Notes under the pieces: generated by a model | What the model was told of the DNA's origin: nothing | Database searches by the model: none | The model's input: only the letters and a program-made list of their open reading frames with translations | Part shown: positions 36,891-47,507 of the stretch, one piece after another | How positions within the stretch are numbered: position 1 is the first letter of the stretch | Layout of the letters: each line of letters begins with the position of its first letter | Program-made: the position numbers and the translations under genes | Source: Symsagittifera roscoffensis | Taxonomy: Eukaryota; Xenacoelomorpha; Acoela; Convolutidae | Reading direction: 5' to 3' | Length of the DNA stretch: 64,000 nucleotides | Assembly (NCBI RefSeq): GCF_963678635.1 | Contig: NC_087064.1 | Location: forward strand, 23,858,539-23,922,538

Positions 36891-37700
36891 TCAGGGCGGA
36901 TTTAGGGGAGTGGGGTGGGGTCTTTGGACGGACGCTCTTTCCCTCATCAGGGATTTGACCCTCTCGCCAACCAAAAGGTCACCTCTTTGGTATTATTTAT
37001 GACATCCATTTTAGGCCGACCAGCCCTAGATATTTTCTAAAGGCGCCTTTGGTGCCAGCAGGGGCGGATCTAGCATTTTCTCGAGGAGAGGGGCAGATTT
37101 TCAAAAAATTTGAGAAAGTTTTGACCTTTTTTAAGGTCAACCAAATTGATTTTTCAAGCTCTCCCAAAGCACTAAAAAAGTCCTGCTTTTGCCAAATTTT
37201 CTGTGCCGCAGGCAAAATTTTCAAAAAACAGGCAATTTTTAGGCAAATTTTAGGCATTTGATGGAAAATTTGACCATAAAGTCGCCTTTTTTTTGGCGCG
37301 CGCTCCCCGCTCAAAATTAGAAAAATTTTAGGGTCCGTCACCAAAAGTGGTGGATATTTCAAAATAGTACAAAGGGGGGACCCTTTGGGTAGGTAGGGGG
37401 TCGAATCCTTGCCCCCTCCCCTAAATCCGCCCCTAACCTGACCTAATGTGAGCTAAAGAAGAAATAAAGAGAACAGTGCTTCCCAAAAGTGCCCAAATAC
37501 GACGTTTTTGATCTGCTGTTTTTTCAAAAAATTTGCCTGCGGTGCAAAATTTTTCATCAAAATACGGTCTCTATAAGTTCTGGTACTGCTCCAAAATTCT
37601 ATTTGCTCGACCTAAAGCAGGAAAACTTTTTGAAAGTTTTTGCAGCAAAAATGTGCCTTTTTGCCACCGACAATGTCTCTGAAAACAAGCATCTATCTTG
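36891..37700. mobile_element. Nested hAT-like elements in intron 5
   Basis: A minus-oriented copy starts cagggcggatttaggg at 36891 and reaches aaggcgcctttggtgcc, where a plus-oriented copy (caggggcggatctagc at 37059 to taaatccgcccctaa at about 37436) is inserted. Sequence of the minus copy resumes near 37480 (caaaagtgcccaaatacgac...tgcctgcggtgcaaaat...gctcgacctaaag) and fades by 37700. The interior of the older copy between the two halves is partly lost. No exact 8-bp duplication is visible. Confidence 0.6.
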
Positions 37701-37854
37701 ATACAAGCCCATATAGCCCCCGAAAACCTGAAATTTGTCCTAGGTTTTCGAGGCTGGTCAAATAATTGTCAAGTATATGATGCATTTGATCGCAATGTAT
37801 TTATCATTTTTCCGTCGGTTTTTTAACTATAATCAGAAAAATTTTATTCTCCAG

Positions 37855-38034
37855 TTGCTTCGAGAGGCGTAACTACCAGCCGTTGTGTAACACAAACATT
37901 CCAGAGACCTTCCTGGTGCAAAACCTGTACACTTCCGAGGCTTCGGTAGAATCTGACGAGAGCGCATCCAACTTGAAGAGCGGCCAAAATAAACCCATCA
38001 AGACGTGGCACGGCAAAGGAAAAGTTACAGACAG
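37855..38034 (+). CDS. NMDA-type glutamate receptor subunit, exon 6 (end of amino-terminal domain)
   Basis: Residues 387-447. The acceptor ttttattctccag|T completes a Ser codon from exon 5. The donor gttcgg is weak but is fixed by phase 2 and by the reading frame into exon 7. The open stretch includes RRNYQPLCNTNIPETFLVQN and ends GQNKPIKTWHGKGKVTDR. This is the low-conservation segment just before the ATD-S1 linker. In relatives this region holds the final ATD strands and a W-G/N-G motif; here IKTWHGKG may be the counterpart. Phase agreement on both sides is the best evidence for it. Confidence 0.72.
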
Positions 38035-38356
38035 GTTCGGTTAAAAGTTTTGAACCCCTCCTCTGGAGACTCCGCAAAGCAATTTGCTGAAAAATAAATC
38101 TAAAAATCGATCGCCCGCTCAGAGTTTCATGTTGGTCATTCTGATCATGTCATGCAAAGCTTTGAACCCTAAAGTTTCCAGCGTTGTAAATTTGTTTAAA
38201 AAATGCAAAAAACATGATACAGAAAAAACACACAAGAAATTTAGGATAACTACGACATGTTAATACTTGCTTTGAAGTTTCAGCTGCAAAAAAAAACGTT
38301 TGGGTCACTGTTTTCATCAATATACGCAAAATTAGGAATTGAAAAAATTTCAACAG

Positions 38357-38510
38357 GTACGTCGAGATCAATTCCATCAAGTGGACTGGAAACCAGTACT
38401 TCAACATGAAGAAAAGTCAGAAGCCGCAGCTGAAGATCACCATAGCAACCATAGAGCCATTTCTCATCTGGAGAGAGCCAAACAATGACAAGAGTTGCGA
38501 CTTCGGCCAG
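38357..38510 (+). CDS. NMDA-type glutamate receptor subunit, exon 7 (ATD-S1 linker, start of ligand-binding lobe S1)
   Basis: Residues 447-498. Acceptor atttcaacag|G completes the Arg codon; donor is gtattt in phase 0. IKWTGN corresponds to the linker strand before S1. QLKITIATIEPFLIWREP is the diagnostic first strand of the ligand-binding domain (family pattern L-x-I-x-T-x-x-E-x-P-F-x-x). Cys494 (DKSC) is the first of four loop-1 cysteines that mark NMDA-type subunits. The exon sits between an intron that begins with truncated hAT-like sequence and a 2.3-kb intron holding a tandem array. Confidence 0.9.
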
Positions 38511-38679
38511 GTATTTTGTTCGAACTGCTATAGGGGAAAGCTATAAAGTTAAAACTTTCCAAAAGGGCTGAGTACGGCGTTTTGGCAGGTTGTTTCAAAA
38601 TTTGCAAAATAGGGTCTTTCAAGTGTTTTTCTAGAGCTCAAAAAATCAATTTAGTCAATCTAAAATACGGTCCATAGTT

Positions 38680-39090
38680 TTTGAAAATCCAATCTAGAAA
38701 AAAAACTATATCCGCCCCCTGTGTATTTGTTTTTCATTGGATATTGGTATTTATGAAAAAAAGGTTGAAACTCCAAAAACGGAAGTCCCGTATCTTTCAG
38801 AATTTAGCATTTACCAATTAGATTTGAGCTGAAAATTGTGAATGCTCAGTTGAAGCTGTAAATACAGTGCTGATTTAAACAAGCAAAACTTGAGTTTTCA
38901 AACACGTTTTCTCAAATTGGACAATTTTCTCAAGAATAGACAAAAAGCGAAGAGAGCAAAAAATGCATAGAATTTCACCAGAATTATTATGGTGCAATTT
39001 TTTCATCGAAATTGTCAACCAAAATTTTACTCCAAAAATGGGTCATTTTGGCTTTTTTCAATTAATCAAGAATTGCGCTGAAACTACCCC
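38680..39090 (+). repeat. Left copy of an approximately 400-bp direct repeat, including a truncated Tc1-like foldback arm (intron 7)
   Basis: ccaatctagaaaaaaaacta...gaagtcccgtatctttcag...gatttgagctgaaaattgtg is followed by tacagtgctgatttaaac and the left arm of the foldback family, which stops at about 39087 (gaaactac|cccggg). The same order recurs at 40400-40770 with about 85% identity, so the foldback fragment was duplicated together with its flank. Confidence 0.65.
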
Positions 39091-39340
39091 GGGTTGACGA
39101 AAAATCCTAGTCATACAATTTTCGTATAAAGGAAAATGGAAGTCAAAAACTTTTCATGCAATTCCAAAATAACAGAAAATTGCATGAAACGTCTCTGATT
39201 AGTGATTTTTCCATTATGGAAATTGTATGACTAGCATTTTCCCATAAACCGAAAAAAAAAACGATTATGTTAAAATCTATGTTCTCAAATGTTTTGGTAT
39301 GTGTTCGTGACCGAATACGAGTGAAAAAATCCATGGTTTA

Positions 39341-40395
39341 CTCAAAAATAGAGTCACCAAAGGTTTAATCGTCATGCCTTTACAATGCATCGGAAACAAC
39401 CTGGAACGACCTGAAACACCATTGGAAACGACCTTACACAAATCATATATTGAAAGCATCAAACTTTCAAAGTTTTGCTAAAATTTTCGAAGATGGTTGA
39501 TTTTGGTACTTGTTTTTTTATTTATCAGTCATTGATCGAGGCATACAGAAACACGTCATACAAAAAATATAGACGTTTTTAGCTTGTTTGAAAAAAAAAT
39601 CCAGATAAACGTGACAAAAGATATTGCTTACTCAAAAATAGAGTTACCAAAGGTTTGATCGTCATACATTTACAATGCATTGAAAACGACCTGAAAGAAC
39701 CATTGGAAACGACCTTACACAAATCATATATTGAAAGCATCAAACTTTCAAACTTTGGCAACATTTTTCGAAGATGATTGAAATTAGTATTTGTTTTTTT
39801 TATCTATCAGTCATTGATCGAGGCATACGTTAACAAGTCATACAAAAGATATAGAAGTTTTTAGCTTGTTTGAAAAAAAAGTATCCAGATAAACGTGACA
39901 AAAGCCATTGCTTACTCAAAAACAGAGTCACCAAAGGCTTGATCGTCTTGCATTTAGAATGCATTGAAAACGACTTGAAAGAACCATTGGAAACTACTTT
40001 ACACAAATCATAATTTGAAACCATCAAACTTTCAAAGCTTGGCAAAAATTTTCAAAGATGATCGAATTTATTGTTTGTATTTTTAATTATCAGTCATTGA
40101 TCAAGGCATACAAAAACAAGTCATACAAAAGATATAGAAGTTTTTAGCCTGTTTGAAAAAAAAATCATTCAAATAAACGTGACAAAAGCCTTGGCCTACT
40201 CAAAAATAGAGTCACCAAAGGTTTGATCGTCAGGCATTTAAATTGCATTGTAAACGACCTGAAAGGACCATTGGAAACGAATTAACAGATATCATTTATT
40301 GAAAGCATCAAATTTTTAAAGTTTGACAAAAATTTTCAAAGAGGATTGAGTTTTTAATTTGTATTTTTAATTATCAGCCATTGATCACGACTTAC
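39341..40395. repeat. Four-copy tandem repeat, about 285-bp unit (intron 7)
   Basis: The start motif actcaaaaatagagtcacc recurs at 39341, 39630, 39914 and 40198 (spacing 289, 284, 284). Each unit contains accaaaggtttgatcgtcat, ccattggaaacgacctta, and cagtcattgatcgaggcata. The minus-strand frames with repeated LMLSIYDLCKVVSNG-type text come from this repetition and are interrupted in each unit; they are not called as a gene, though their partial preservation is noted. Confidence 0.85.
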
Positions 40396-40399
40396 AAAA

Positions 40400-40775
40400 A
40401 TTTTCGAAAATCCAATCCAGAAAAAAATATATATCCGCCGCCTGTGTAATTTTGTTTCATTGTGCGTCGGCGTTTATGTATAAAAAACGTTGAAACTCCC
40501 AGGAAGAAAGTCCCGTATCTTTTAAAAAATAGCATTTACCAATTGGTTTGAGCTGAAAATTATGAATGCTCATTTGAAGCTGTAATAACAGTGCTGAGTT
40601 AAATTAACCGGACAAAACAAACAAAACTTGAGTTTTCAAAAGCGTTTTTCTCAAAATGGGTTAAGATTACACAAAAAGTGAAGCGGTCAAAAAAGCCTGA
40701 CTTTCAACAAAATGCATTTGGCGCAAATTTGTCATCAAAATTATCAATCAACCCGTTGATTGGTTGAGAAATTTT
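40400..40775 (+). repeat. Right copy of the approximately 400-bp direct repeat (intron 7)
   Basis: Matches 38680-39090: ccaatccagaaaaaaatata, agaaagtcccgtatctttta, ggtttgagctgaaaattatg, then aacagtgctgagttaaatta of the foldback family, fading near 40770. It ends about 35 bp before exon 8. Confidence 0.65.
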
Positions 40776-40807
40776 CTGCATTCGGTCCTTATTCTGTGTT
40801 GATGTAG

Positions 40808-40938
40808 GTGTGTTACCCCTATTTGAGAGGAGAGGATGCAGACATTGAGAGCAGAGTGGACGACATAGTACTGAACTTCACAGTTTCAGACGAAGATGTG
40901 AAATGTTGCGACGGACTGGAAGTCGAACTGATTGACAG
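40808..40938 (+). CDS. NMDA-type glutamate receptor subunit, exon 8 (S1, loop-1 cysteines)
   Basis: Residues 499-542. Acceptor tgttgatgtag|GTG in phase 0; donor gttctt in phase 2. Cys500 and the adjacent pair Cys531-Cys532 in VKCCDGLEVELIDR, together with Cys494 of exon 7, give the four-cysteine, two-disulfide loop 1 found in GluN subunits and absent from AMPA/kainate receptors. CCDGLEVELIDRLSKDM aligns with the family pattern CC-x-G-x-C-I-D-L-L-x-x-L; the third Cys (G-x-C) is replaced, since the sequence reads GLE. The sequon NFT is present. The loop between Cys500 and Cys531 is 30 residues and acidic. Confidence 0.92.
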
Positions 40939-41370
40939 GTTCTTTTCAGACATGATAATTATAATCTCTTTTGGTTTGGTTTTCGAACAATTCAAGGACG
41001 AATGTTAACTCTTCACGTGAAAGAAGATAAAAATTTTATAAAATGGTTCGAATGTAGATTGATTAAACTGACTTCCCGACACAGAAAAACAAAAACAAAC
41101 ACTTGTTTCATCAAACTTTTTTGGCACCCAGGTGAAACATTAAGAAAAAGTGCTAAAAAGGAGTAATTTAACTGCAATTTTTTTTAACGCTCAACTTGTG
41201 TTTGCGCTTTCAGGGAAACTGATCCCACAAAAATCTAATCTCTCTCAAAATGAAGTTCAAAAAATGGCGTCTTAAAGCGATTTTTTAGGTGGCTAACAAT
41301 CCGAACTCCCGGAAAAAGACTACCAATCTCCAAAACAGCAGAAGTACCAACAAGCTGTTAATTTATTTAG

Positions 41371-41453
41371 ATTGAGCAAAGACATGCATTTTGAATACAT
41401 CCTGTACTTCGGAAACTTCCCTGCTGGTTTGGTCAAGATCAAATCGGAGCCAG
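41371..41453 (+). CDS. NMDA-type glutamate receptor subunit, exon 9 (S1)
   Basis: Small exon, 83 nt, residues 542-570. The frame is open further upstream, but the acceptor gttaatttatttag|A is selected because its single base completes the split Arg codon and gives a continuous S1 helix-to-strand alignment (...LIDRLSKDMHFEYILYFG against the family's L-x-x-L-A-x-x-x-x-F-x-Y-x-L-x-x-V). Donor is gtaaac in phase 1, and its G joins TT of exon 10 to give Val. Missing this exon would remove the hydrophobic strand of S1. Confidence 0.88.
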
Positions 41454-41704
41454 GTAAACCATCTTTTTTGTCCAGCAACTGTAGGTTTGCAATTTTGAAA
41501 GACAAATAAAATTTCACTGGCTAGAAGTTCCGAGGTTTTTAACCACCACAGCAGACGTTCTATTTTATTTAGAAGAGGAGGAAAATTTAACAGGTAGGTA
41601 CAATCAAATTCATGTTGTTCATATCACCAATTTGTCCAATGTTTTTCTCGCACTAAATGTGTAGTTGATTCCTTTCAGCTTTGCCCTTCAATAGGTTACG
41701 GTCA

Positions 41705-41920
41705 ATAGCAATGAGCTTCGATTGTTAAAAAATTCAACAAAAGCTTTTCAAAATTTGTCTGCGGCGCAAAATTGTTTGTCCGAATAAGATGTTTATACAG
41801 TTCTGGGACTGCTCGGAAATTCAATTTGGTCGACCTAAAGCAAAAAAAAGGTCGACAAAATTTTAACTTTTTTTTGAAAAACCGCCCCCCAAGAGAAAGT
41901 CCTAGATCCGCCCCTGTATA
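41705..41920 (-). repeat. hAT-like element, 3' half, minus orientation (intron 9)
   Basis: ttgtctgcggcgcaaaattg, attcaatttggtcgacctaa and the intact end agtcctagatccgcccctg (41900-41918). The other end is absent. The minus-strand frame crossing it (41702-42016) is repeat-derived. Confidence 0.6.
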
Positions 41921-42169
41921 AGAGAAAACTGTTAGGTCAGCACCAATTTCTTGTGTCTCATACTGAAAACTTCCTGTTTTCATCAAACTGACCAGATCCC
42001 AAACTCGAAGGTTCATTCTTTAAGAATAATTACATTAAGCTATGACTATATCTTGTAAGTGTTCACCTTTCACCTTGCAAATTGCAGCGCACGCCCGATT
42101 TGAACCCGCAATCATTTAAAGCTTTGGTCGCAAAACACTGCTGGAGTTTACTGTCTGTAATCGTTTCAG

Positions 42170-42293
42170 TTTCACTTGAAAATTTGACGGAAAGTATTGT
42201 TGGCAAAAGAGGGACTAGAGAGACGGTTGAGTGGCAGGGCATGGTAGGTTCAGTGTACCACGGACAGGCGGACTTATCCATCGGGTCCATAAG
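42170..42293 (+). CDS. NMDA-type glutamate receptor subunit, exon 10 (S1, ligand-binding loop)
   Basis: Residues 570-611. The frame is open upstream to 42082, but the acceptor tctgtaatcgtttcag|TT is in the right phase to join exon 9 and has a pyrimidine-rich context. EWQGMVGSVYHGQADLSIGS is the strongly conserved family block W-x-G-M-(I/V)-G-x-(L/V)-x-x-x-x-A-D-x-x-(V/I)-x-x. NLT is a sequon. The donor gtaaac (phase 2) leaves AG, which with C from exon 11 gives Ser611. This residue occupies the position of the ligand-contacting Thr of GluN1/GluN2 (Ser in GluN3). Confidence 0.92.
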
Positions 42294-45200
42294 GTAAACC
42301 TGATTTACTGATGCTAAAAGTAAGCTGAATCTGTAAGACCCAAAATTTAAATGAATAGACTGGATTCATAAATTCTAGAGGAGCAAACGTAGCAGCTAAA
42401 CTAGCACAAACTCTTTTAAACATAACTATTTCGTGAAAATCCGGTTGTGTGAACTACAAAATTTGAGTGAAATTCGACAGTTGCCATAATGAGGATTAGC
42501 CAGCTGCTATACACAAATCAATACAACACTTCCGCCCATGTTTGTCGCTCTCCGCGGTCAAGCAATTCAGTCAAAAAGTTCAGGTCGCTTGAAGTTCCAA
42601 AAATTGTCTAAAACTAGAAAACATTAAACCAAATTCAGCCAAAACGGAGTTTTGAGACATTTCATTGAGATTTAATTTGAACTTTAGCGGCAAACATTTC
42701 TTTATGTACACTCTGCTTCTTGTACTGCGATTGCAATGCTAAAAAAAACTACTCGTATAGTAAGGCAAATTCATGAATGTTCCGACTGTGCTCTTCTATC
42801 GGTATCGAATAGTTAGTTAATGGTAAAGAACATATTTTAACAAACCATAAATTTTTGATCAATATCATTCAAATTTCAAATGTAAATTTTGAGTTACACT
42901 CAGAAAACTTTGGTAAACCGGGAATGTTCGCCATGCATAAAACAATCACGTAGCGTTTTCAGCATCATAATAAAAAAAAATCTTCACATTGCGCATAAAT
43001 CAACTCAGAGCTGGCCATATTGGCAGTTTTCAAACCTCCCAAAAGAAGTCGATATCTTCAAAAGGCTATAAAACTTAAAACGTTTTTTTGGTCTAATTAG
43101 TCCGGATGCCAATTTTTTTAACGAACGGAAAATGTGTACAAAAAAAAATCAATTTTAAAAAATGCAGGTGGGGAAAAAGGGAAAGAGTTGTAAGGAAACA
43201 GGGTCAATTCATGTAAAAATAATCACAATTGACTCTTCTGCTTACCTCTTATGGAATTTTATATAATTGAATTAAGTCATTGTTTCAATATTTTAAGATG
43301 TATATGTTTATCTAAACTTCCTTTTGTTTGCCAAATTTCATGTTTATGCAAGTTTTATGCAAACACAGTTTTAAAAGTTTTGATAAACTTACTCAAAACT
43401 TTAAAACCTCCGCTTCTGAAAAAACTCCACGTAGAAAACAGCAATGGACTGAAAACTCTTCGCCATGCTTATTTTGCACAAAAGGTGCTCCATTTTTTTT
43501 CGTTGTTTCAACGTGTGAAAATTTTGCACTCGTTAGTCAATGCAAGTTTCATAGCTTGAATAGCTTGCTTTGAAAAAATTGGACTTTTTTGCGGACCCAT
43601 TTGGCTGACATATTAGTTTGAAATATTACAAAACTTCCTAGCTTACAAAGCTTTCTTATAGAAAACGTTAACTTTTTACCAACTGATTTGGACTATTTTA
43701 TAAATTGAAGTATTTAAGTTTCATTGATTGAATTGCTCCAAGAGAAAAACATTAAGATTTTAGTATCCGATTACCTTCTTAAAACAACTCAAAATAATTC
43801 AAAATTTTATTATTCGAATAGGCTACTAAAATTTTACCTTGTCGCCAACTGATTTGATCCATAAGCTATCTAAAATTTTTCAAAGTTTTATTGCTTGAAT
43901 AGAGTTCATAGAAAAATCTTTTTTGAAAAACGAGTCAGTCAATGCAATAACCGGCAAAACTTAGTTTGTATCGCATGAAAGATTTCAATAGAAAAAATTT
44001 TTGCCCCATCCCATTTGCTTAATGAAATCACTTAAAGTGTTTTAAAATTTCACACTTTGAAAAACTTGCTTAAAAAAAAATTTGGCGGACTGATTTGCTG
44101 TATCAAAAAATTTGATATATATTTTGAAGTATTATAGCTTGAGTTACTTCAATGGAAAAACTTGAACTTTTTGCAATCCGAGTTGCTTCATTCCAAAGAT
44201 CCAAAGCGTGAAAAGCTTGCTTAGAAAAAACTGAATTTTTCGAAACTGATTTTGTCTATGAAATTACTTGAAAAAATTTCAAAGATTCTTCGGGCGCTTC
44301 GCTCGAATAAAATAACTGAAAAATTTTCACCGTCAGGTGATAACTTAAAATAACTGAAAAATTTTCACTTCATGTGATAACTTAAAATATTTCGAAGTTT
44401 CGTAGCTTGACTAGCTTGTTTCAAAGGTTGTTTTGCGGACTGACTTGCTCTGAGAAGAGCTTGGGTTACCACAAAGTTTTATTGCTTGAATGGCTTCAAT
44501 AGAAAAGTATAATGTTGTCACCCTCCGAAATCTCTGCATGGAAAACTTATAATTTTCAATGTTTCATAGTCAGAAAAGCTTGAACATTTCGCGAACTAAT
44601 TCAATCTGAAATTTAAATTATTAAAACCGATTTACAATATGGCCAATGAAATTGATTGAACAGATTGGTCAGAACGAAAACAAATTTCTTCTGAGCTTAT
44701 TGATAATTGGTGACAGGCCTACTAGTTAGATTTAAAATTCTTTGTATTGTCTTTGTCCGTGCTTGTGATGCTTTGCCTAAAACTGAAACATTTCTCAAAA
44801 AGGAAAAGTTTTCTCAAAAAAACAATCTCAGAAACGCTCAGCAGCAATCTTTTCATTAAAAACTGCACCTTGGCAGCAGTTTTTTATTCGAAATTAAAGA
44901 GCCTATAAATTCAATTTTTTGTTTGTTTTCATTAGAACGTAAATAACGGAACAACTAGGCTCGTCTAGTTTTGTATTCAGACAAATTTTGGCTGTCAAAA
45001 TAATAATTTTGTTTGGCAATTCTGCATAGTCTTTTGAAATTTTTGGCTTCTTTCTTCACCTCAATATAAAAAGATGTTTCACCTGCAATTATGTTTCGAT
45101 CTGGTTTGATCGAAACATCAGTTTTTCAGTTTTTGATTAATATGTGCTATTTCAAGAAATTAATTTTTGGTTTTGGCAGCCGTATGCGCAAAAATGCTAA

Positions 45201-45921
45201 AACATCACCCAAACACCTTGAGTAAAACCATAAATACCGAGGGGTATTTACGATTTTGCTCTGATGTGAGCAATTTTTTTTTCGATCGACCACTAGCGTT
45301 GGGTGAGTTTTTATTCTGACCAGTATTAGATACTACAAGGAAAATTAGTAAAGATCAAATATGGTTTCATTTCAAAGCCCTTTCAACCGTGATTCGGATT
45401 TTAAAATTATTTCAAAAAATTTTCATTGTCTGAAAAAACTGGTTTGTACATATTGAAGCCCTTCCATACTTGATTTGGACTTCAAATATAAATTCCAAAA
45501 ATTTGTCTCTATTTCAACACAACTTGTTTTTTTCATTTGTCAGTTTTATTCTACTGCATTTTCAATTAATCTTAGGCATAATTAACTATAATTTTTCAGT
45601 TTTTCATGTAATCTAAATCCATTAAAAACATGAAAATTTATCGGAAAAAATTGAGTTTTTTGAACTTTTTCCTCTTCTTTTTACTTTCTTCACTTTATTC
45701 AAGATTGTCGGAACATCTGTGCTAAAACAAACGTAAGTTCAATTGAGATATTTAGAGGAAAATGCATGGAAGTCATCATTCGCCAGGCTCAATCGCCTTT
45801 TAATGTTTCGAGTCAGTTTTTATGACTCCCTGGCTGAATTATTTAACGTTATTGTTTTTAAAATTTTGAATTAATAATTAATTAAGGCATGGATTGATGA
45901 ATGTAAGCTAATTGTTTTCAG
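42294..45921 (+). other. Intron 10: AT-rich, with a diverged GTTCCGAC fragment
   Basis: Most of this 3.6-kb intron holds no recognisable gene. A minus GTTCCGAC end (atgaatgttccgactgtgct) lies at 42770-42790, and a diverged plus copy (aacggaacaactaggctcg...aaaagatgtttcacctgcaa) at about 44945-45095. Between 43250 and 44600 a loosely periodic text recurs (attgcttgaatagctt, aaaacttgctt, actgatttg), suggesting an old, decayed tandem repeat. Confidence 0.45.
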
Positions 45922-46150
45922 CATCACCAACGAGCGCTCTCAATTCGTCCGTTTCTCCTCCCCGTATTTCTACTCTGGATTCGCCATCATGGTTGCCAAA
46001 AAACCACCCGAGCCAGAGAAGTTCGCATTCCTCAAACCCATGAGTTGGAGGGTGTGGCTCACTATTCTGCTGTGTTGCAAGGGCGTGGCAATTGCCATAG
46101 CCTACACAGACATGCTCAGCAACAAAATCAAACGCAAGACACAAATGGAG
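45922..46150 (+). CDS. NMDA-type glutamate receptor subunit, exon 11 (end of S1 and first membrane segment M1)
   Basis: Residues 611-687. Acceptor agctaattgttttcag|C; donor gtaaat in phase 0. SITNERSQFVRFSSPYFYSG matches the family signature (T/S)-I-x-x-x-R-(S/A)-x-x-(I/V)-x-F-(S/T)-x-P-(F/Y); Arg616 is the residue that holds the ligand alpha-carboxylate. The text closely recalls GluN3 (S-I-x-x-x-R-S-Q-x-x-x-F-x-S-P-F-F). M1 is about residues 655-675 (VWLTILLCCKGVAIAIAYTD), preceded by FLKPMSW. Lys664 lies inside M1, which is unusual. A hAT-like element with an intact 8-bp target duplication is inserted about 21 bp past the donor. Confidence 0.95.
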
Positions 46151-46163
46151 GTAAATATCTTTT

Positions 46164-46519
46164 CCAGGGACCAGGGGCGGATTTAGGAGGGGGACTGATT
46201 TGCTCCTGCCGACTTTGTACTATTTGAGATAACCGTTTTTGGTGATGGACCTAAACTTTTTCTAAAGGCGCCTTCGGCGCCAATATATACTAATTTTAAG
46301 GGGGGAGCGCGCGCCGAAAAAACGCGCCAAAATGGTCAACATTTTCGGAAAAGTGCCTAAAAACGCCTTTTTTGGCCTTTTTAAAAAATTTTTAAACAGT
46401 CTCTGTAGTGCTTGGGGAGAGCTCCGAAAATTAATTTGGTCGACCTAAAAAAAAAGGTCAAAATTTTTTTGAAAATCCGCCCCCCTCGAGAAAATCCTAG
46501 ATCCGCCCCTGCCAGGGAC
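46164..46519 (-). mobile_element. hAT-like element with 8-bp target duplication, 21 bp from the exon 11 donor
   Basis: The element spans 46172 (caggggcggatttagg) to 46511 (ctagatccgcccctg), with inverted termini of about 14 bp. It is flanked by ccagggac on both sides (46164-46171 and 46512-46519), an exact 8-bp duplication. The interior shows the family palindrome aaggcgccttcggcgcc and gagcgcgcgccgaaaaaa. No transposase frame. It lies just inside intron 11, so the insertion must leave the splice donor gtaaat functional. A second remnant of the family follows at about 46640-46800. Confidence 0.88.
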
Positions 46520-47507
46520 TAATTTAAAGGACAGCATCTTCATTTGTGGCTGTTATAGTTTTTTCCAGCTGAGCTTGCGGCGCCAGATTAATCCAATTTT
46601 CTGGTCGGAGCACCCGCCAAAAATTTAATTTGTCTTGAGGAAAAATTCCGAATGTGCACAAAAACTACTCTTTTGGCAGGTTTTCTTCGACAATTGTCTG
46701 TGGCGCAAATTTTATAGCCAAAATAGGTTATTATCTCAATAATTCAGAAGAGCTCAGAAAAAGGTTCAAAAGATAAAGTATTGAATCCCTTCATTTTTAA
46801 AATCGAGAAAGTCCAATTCCTAGATTCTGTAGAAGCACAAAATTGGGATAAACGATTCCGGATTCAAATCGTTAAACGTCTAAGAATCTCTCAGAACAGT
46901 TAATGTATATGAAATCATTGCGAAAACCAGCATCATGTGCTTGTAACGTGGTGATCTAGTATCGCTTTATTTTTTGTTACCCGGCCCAAATGCATCATTT
47001 TGTAATTTTTAAAATCGAATCAAAATCGTCGATTCTGATTGATTGTCATTAATTCCAGCGAAAGGAACTCTGGTTTTGTTAAGAAACAAAGGCTCAGCTA
47101 GCTTTTTGGTAATTCTGGGTCATGTAATAGAAAGACCAGTGTCACTTCTTAAATATTTGCGGATGCCAAAACGGGTGTTTTTTGAGGTTGTCGCAGATTT
47201 AGCAATCAATCATTTAAATTCACGGTCTGTTGTTAGATTTTGCAACTTTCATACCGCAACAATTCATGATTGGGTTCCGTAAATAATGACCAATGTACTC
47301 GTGCCAAAGTCAATTTCAGTCAAAAATTGGTATCATTTCTTATCCATTCGTTTATGTTAGTATGAAAAGGAAAAAACCAAAGAACCAAAAAAATTCGAAT
47401 GAAAAAAAAGCCTTGAAGGTGGTAATTAGATACTCCTGCATAATCCTTGACCGCGTACGACAAAACAAGCACAGTAAAGGCTTGAAAAATGAAACCCATG
47501 AATGTAA

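Noticed and set aside
39277-40045. Three related minus-strand frames (SLMLSIYDLCKVVSNG...)
   Set aside because: They derive from successive units of the 285-bp tandem array. Ends and lengths differ and a fourth unit does not keep the frame, so a gene family is not supported.
41276-41370. Upstream extension of exon 9 (open to about 41299) and a second acceptor at tttttttag (41288)
   Set aside because: Starting at 41289 puts a TAA in the receptor frame within a few codons, and any earlier start disrupts the S1 alignment. The acceptor at 41370 alone fits phase and homology.
42082-42169. Upstream extension of exon 10 (RTPDLNPQSFKALVAKHCWS)
   Set aside because: Open by chance. The acceptor at 42088 is in the wrong phase for exon 9, whereas the one at 42169 fits phase and sits at the right place in S1.
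45908-46144. Minus-strand frame antisense to exon 11
   Set aside because: A shadow of a GC-richer coding exon; the plus-strand frame carries the conserved S1 and M1 motifs.
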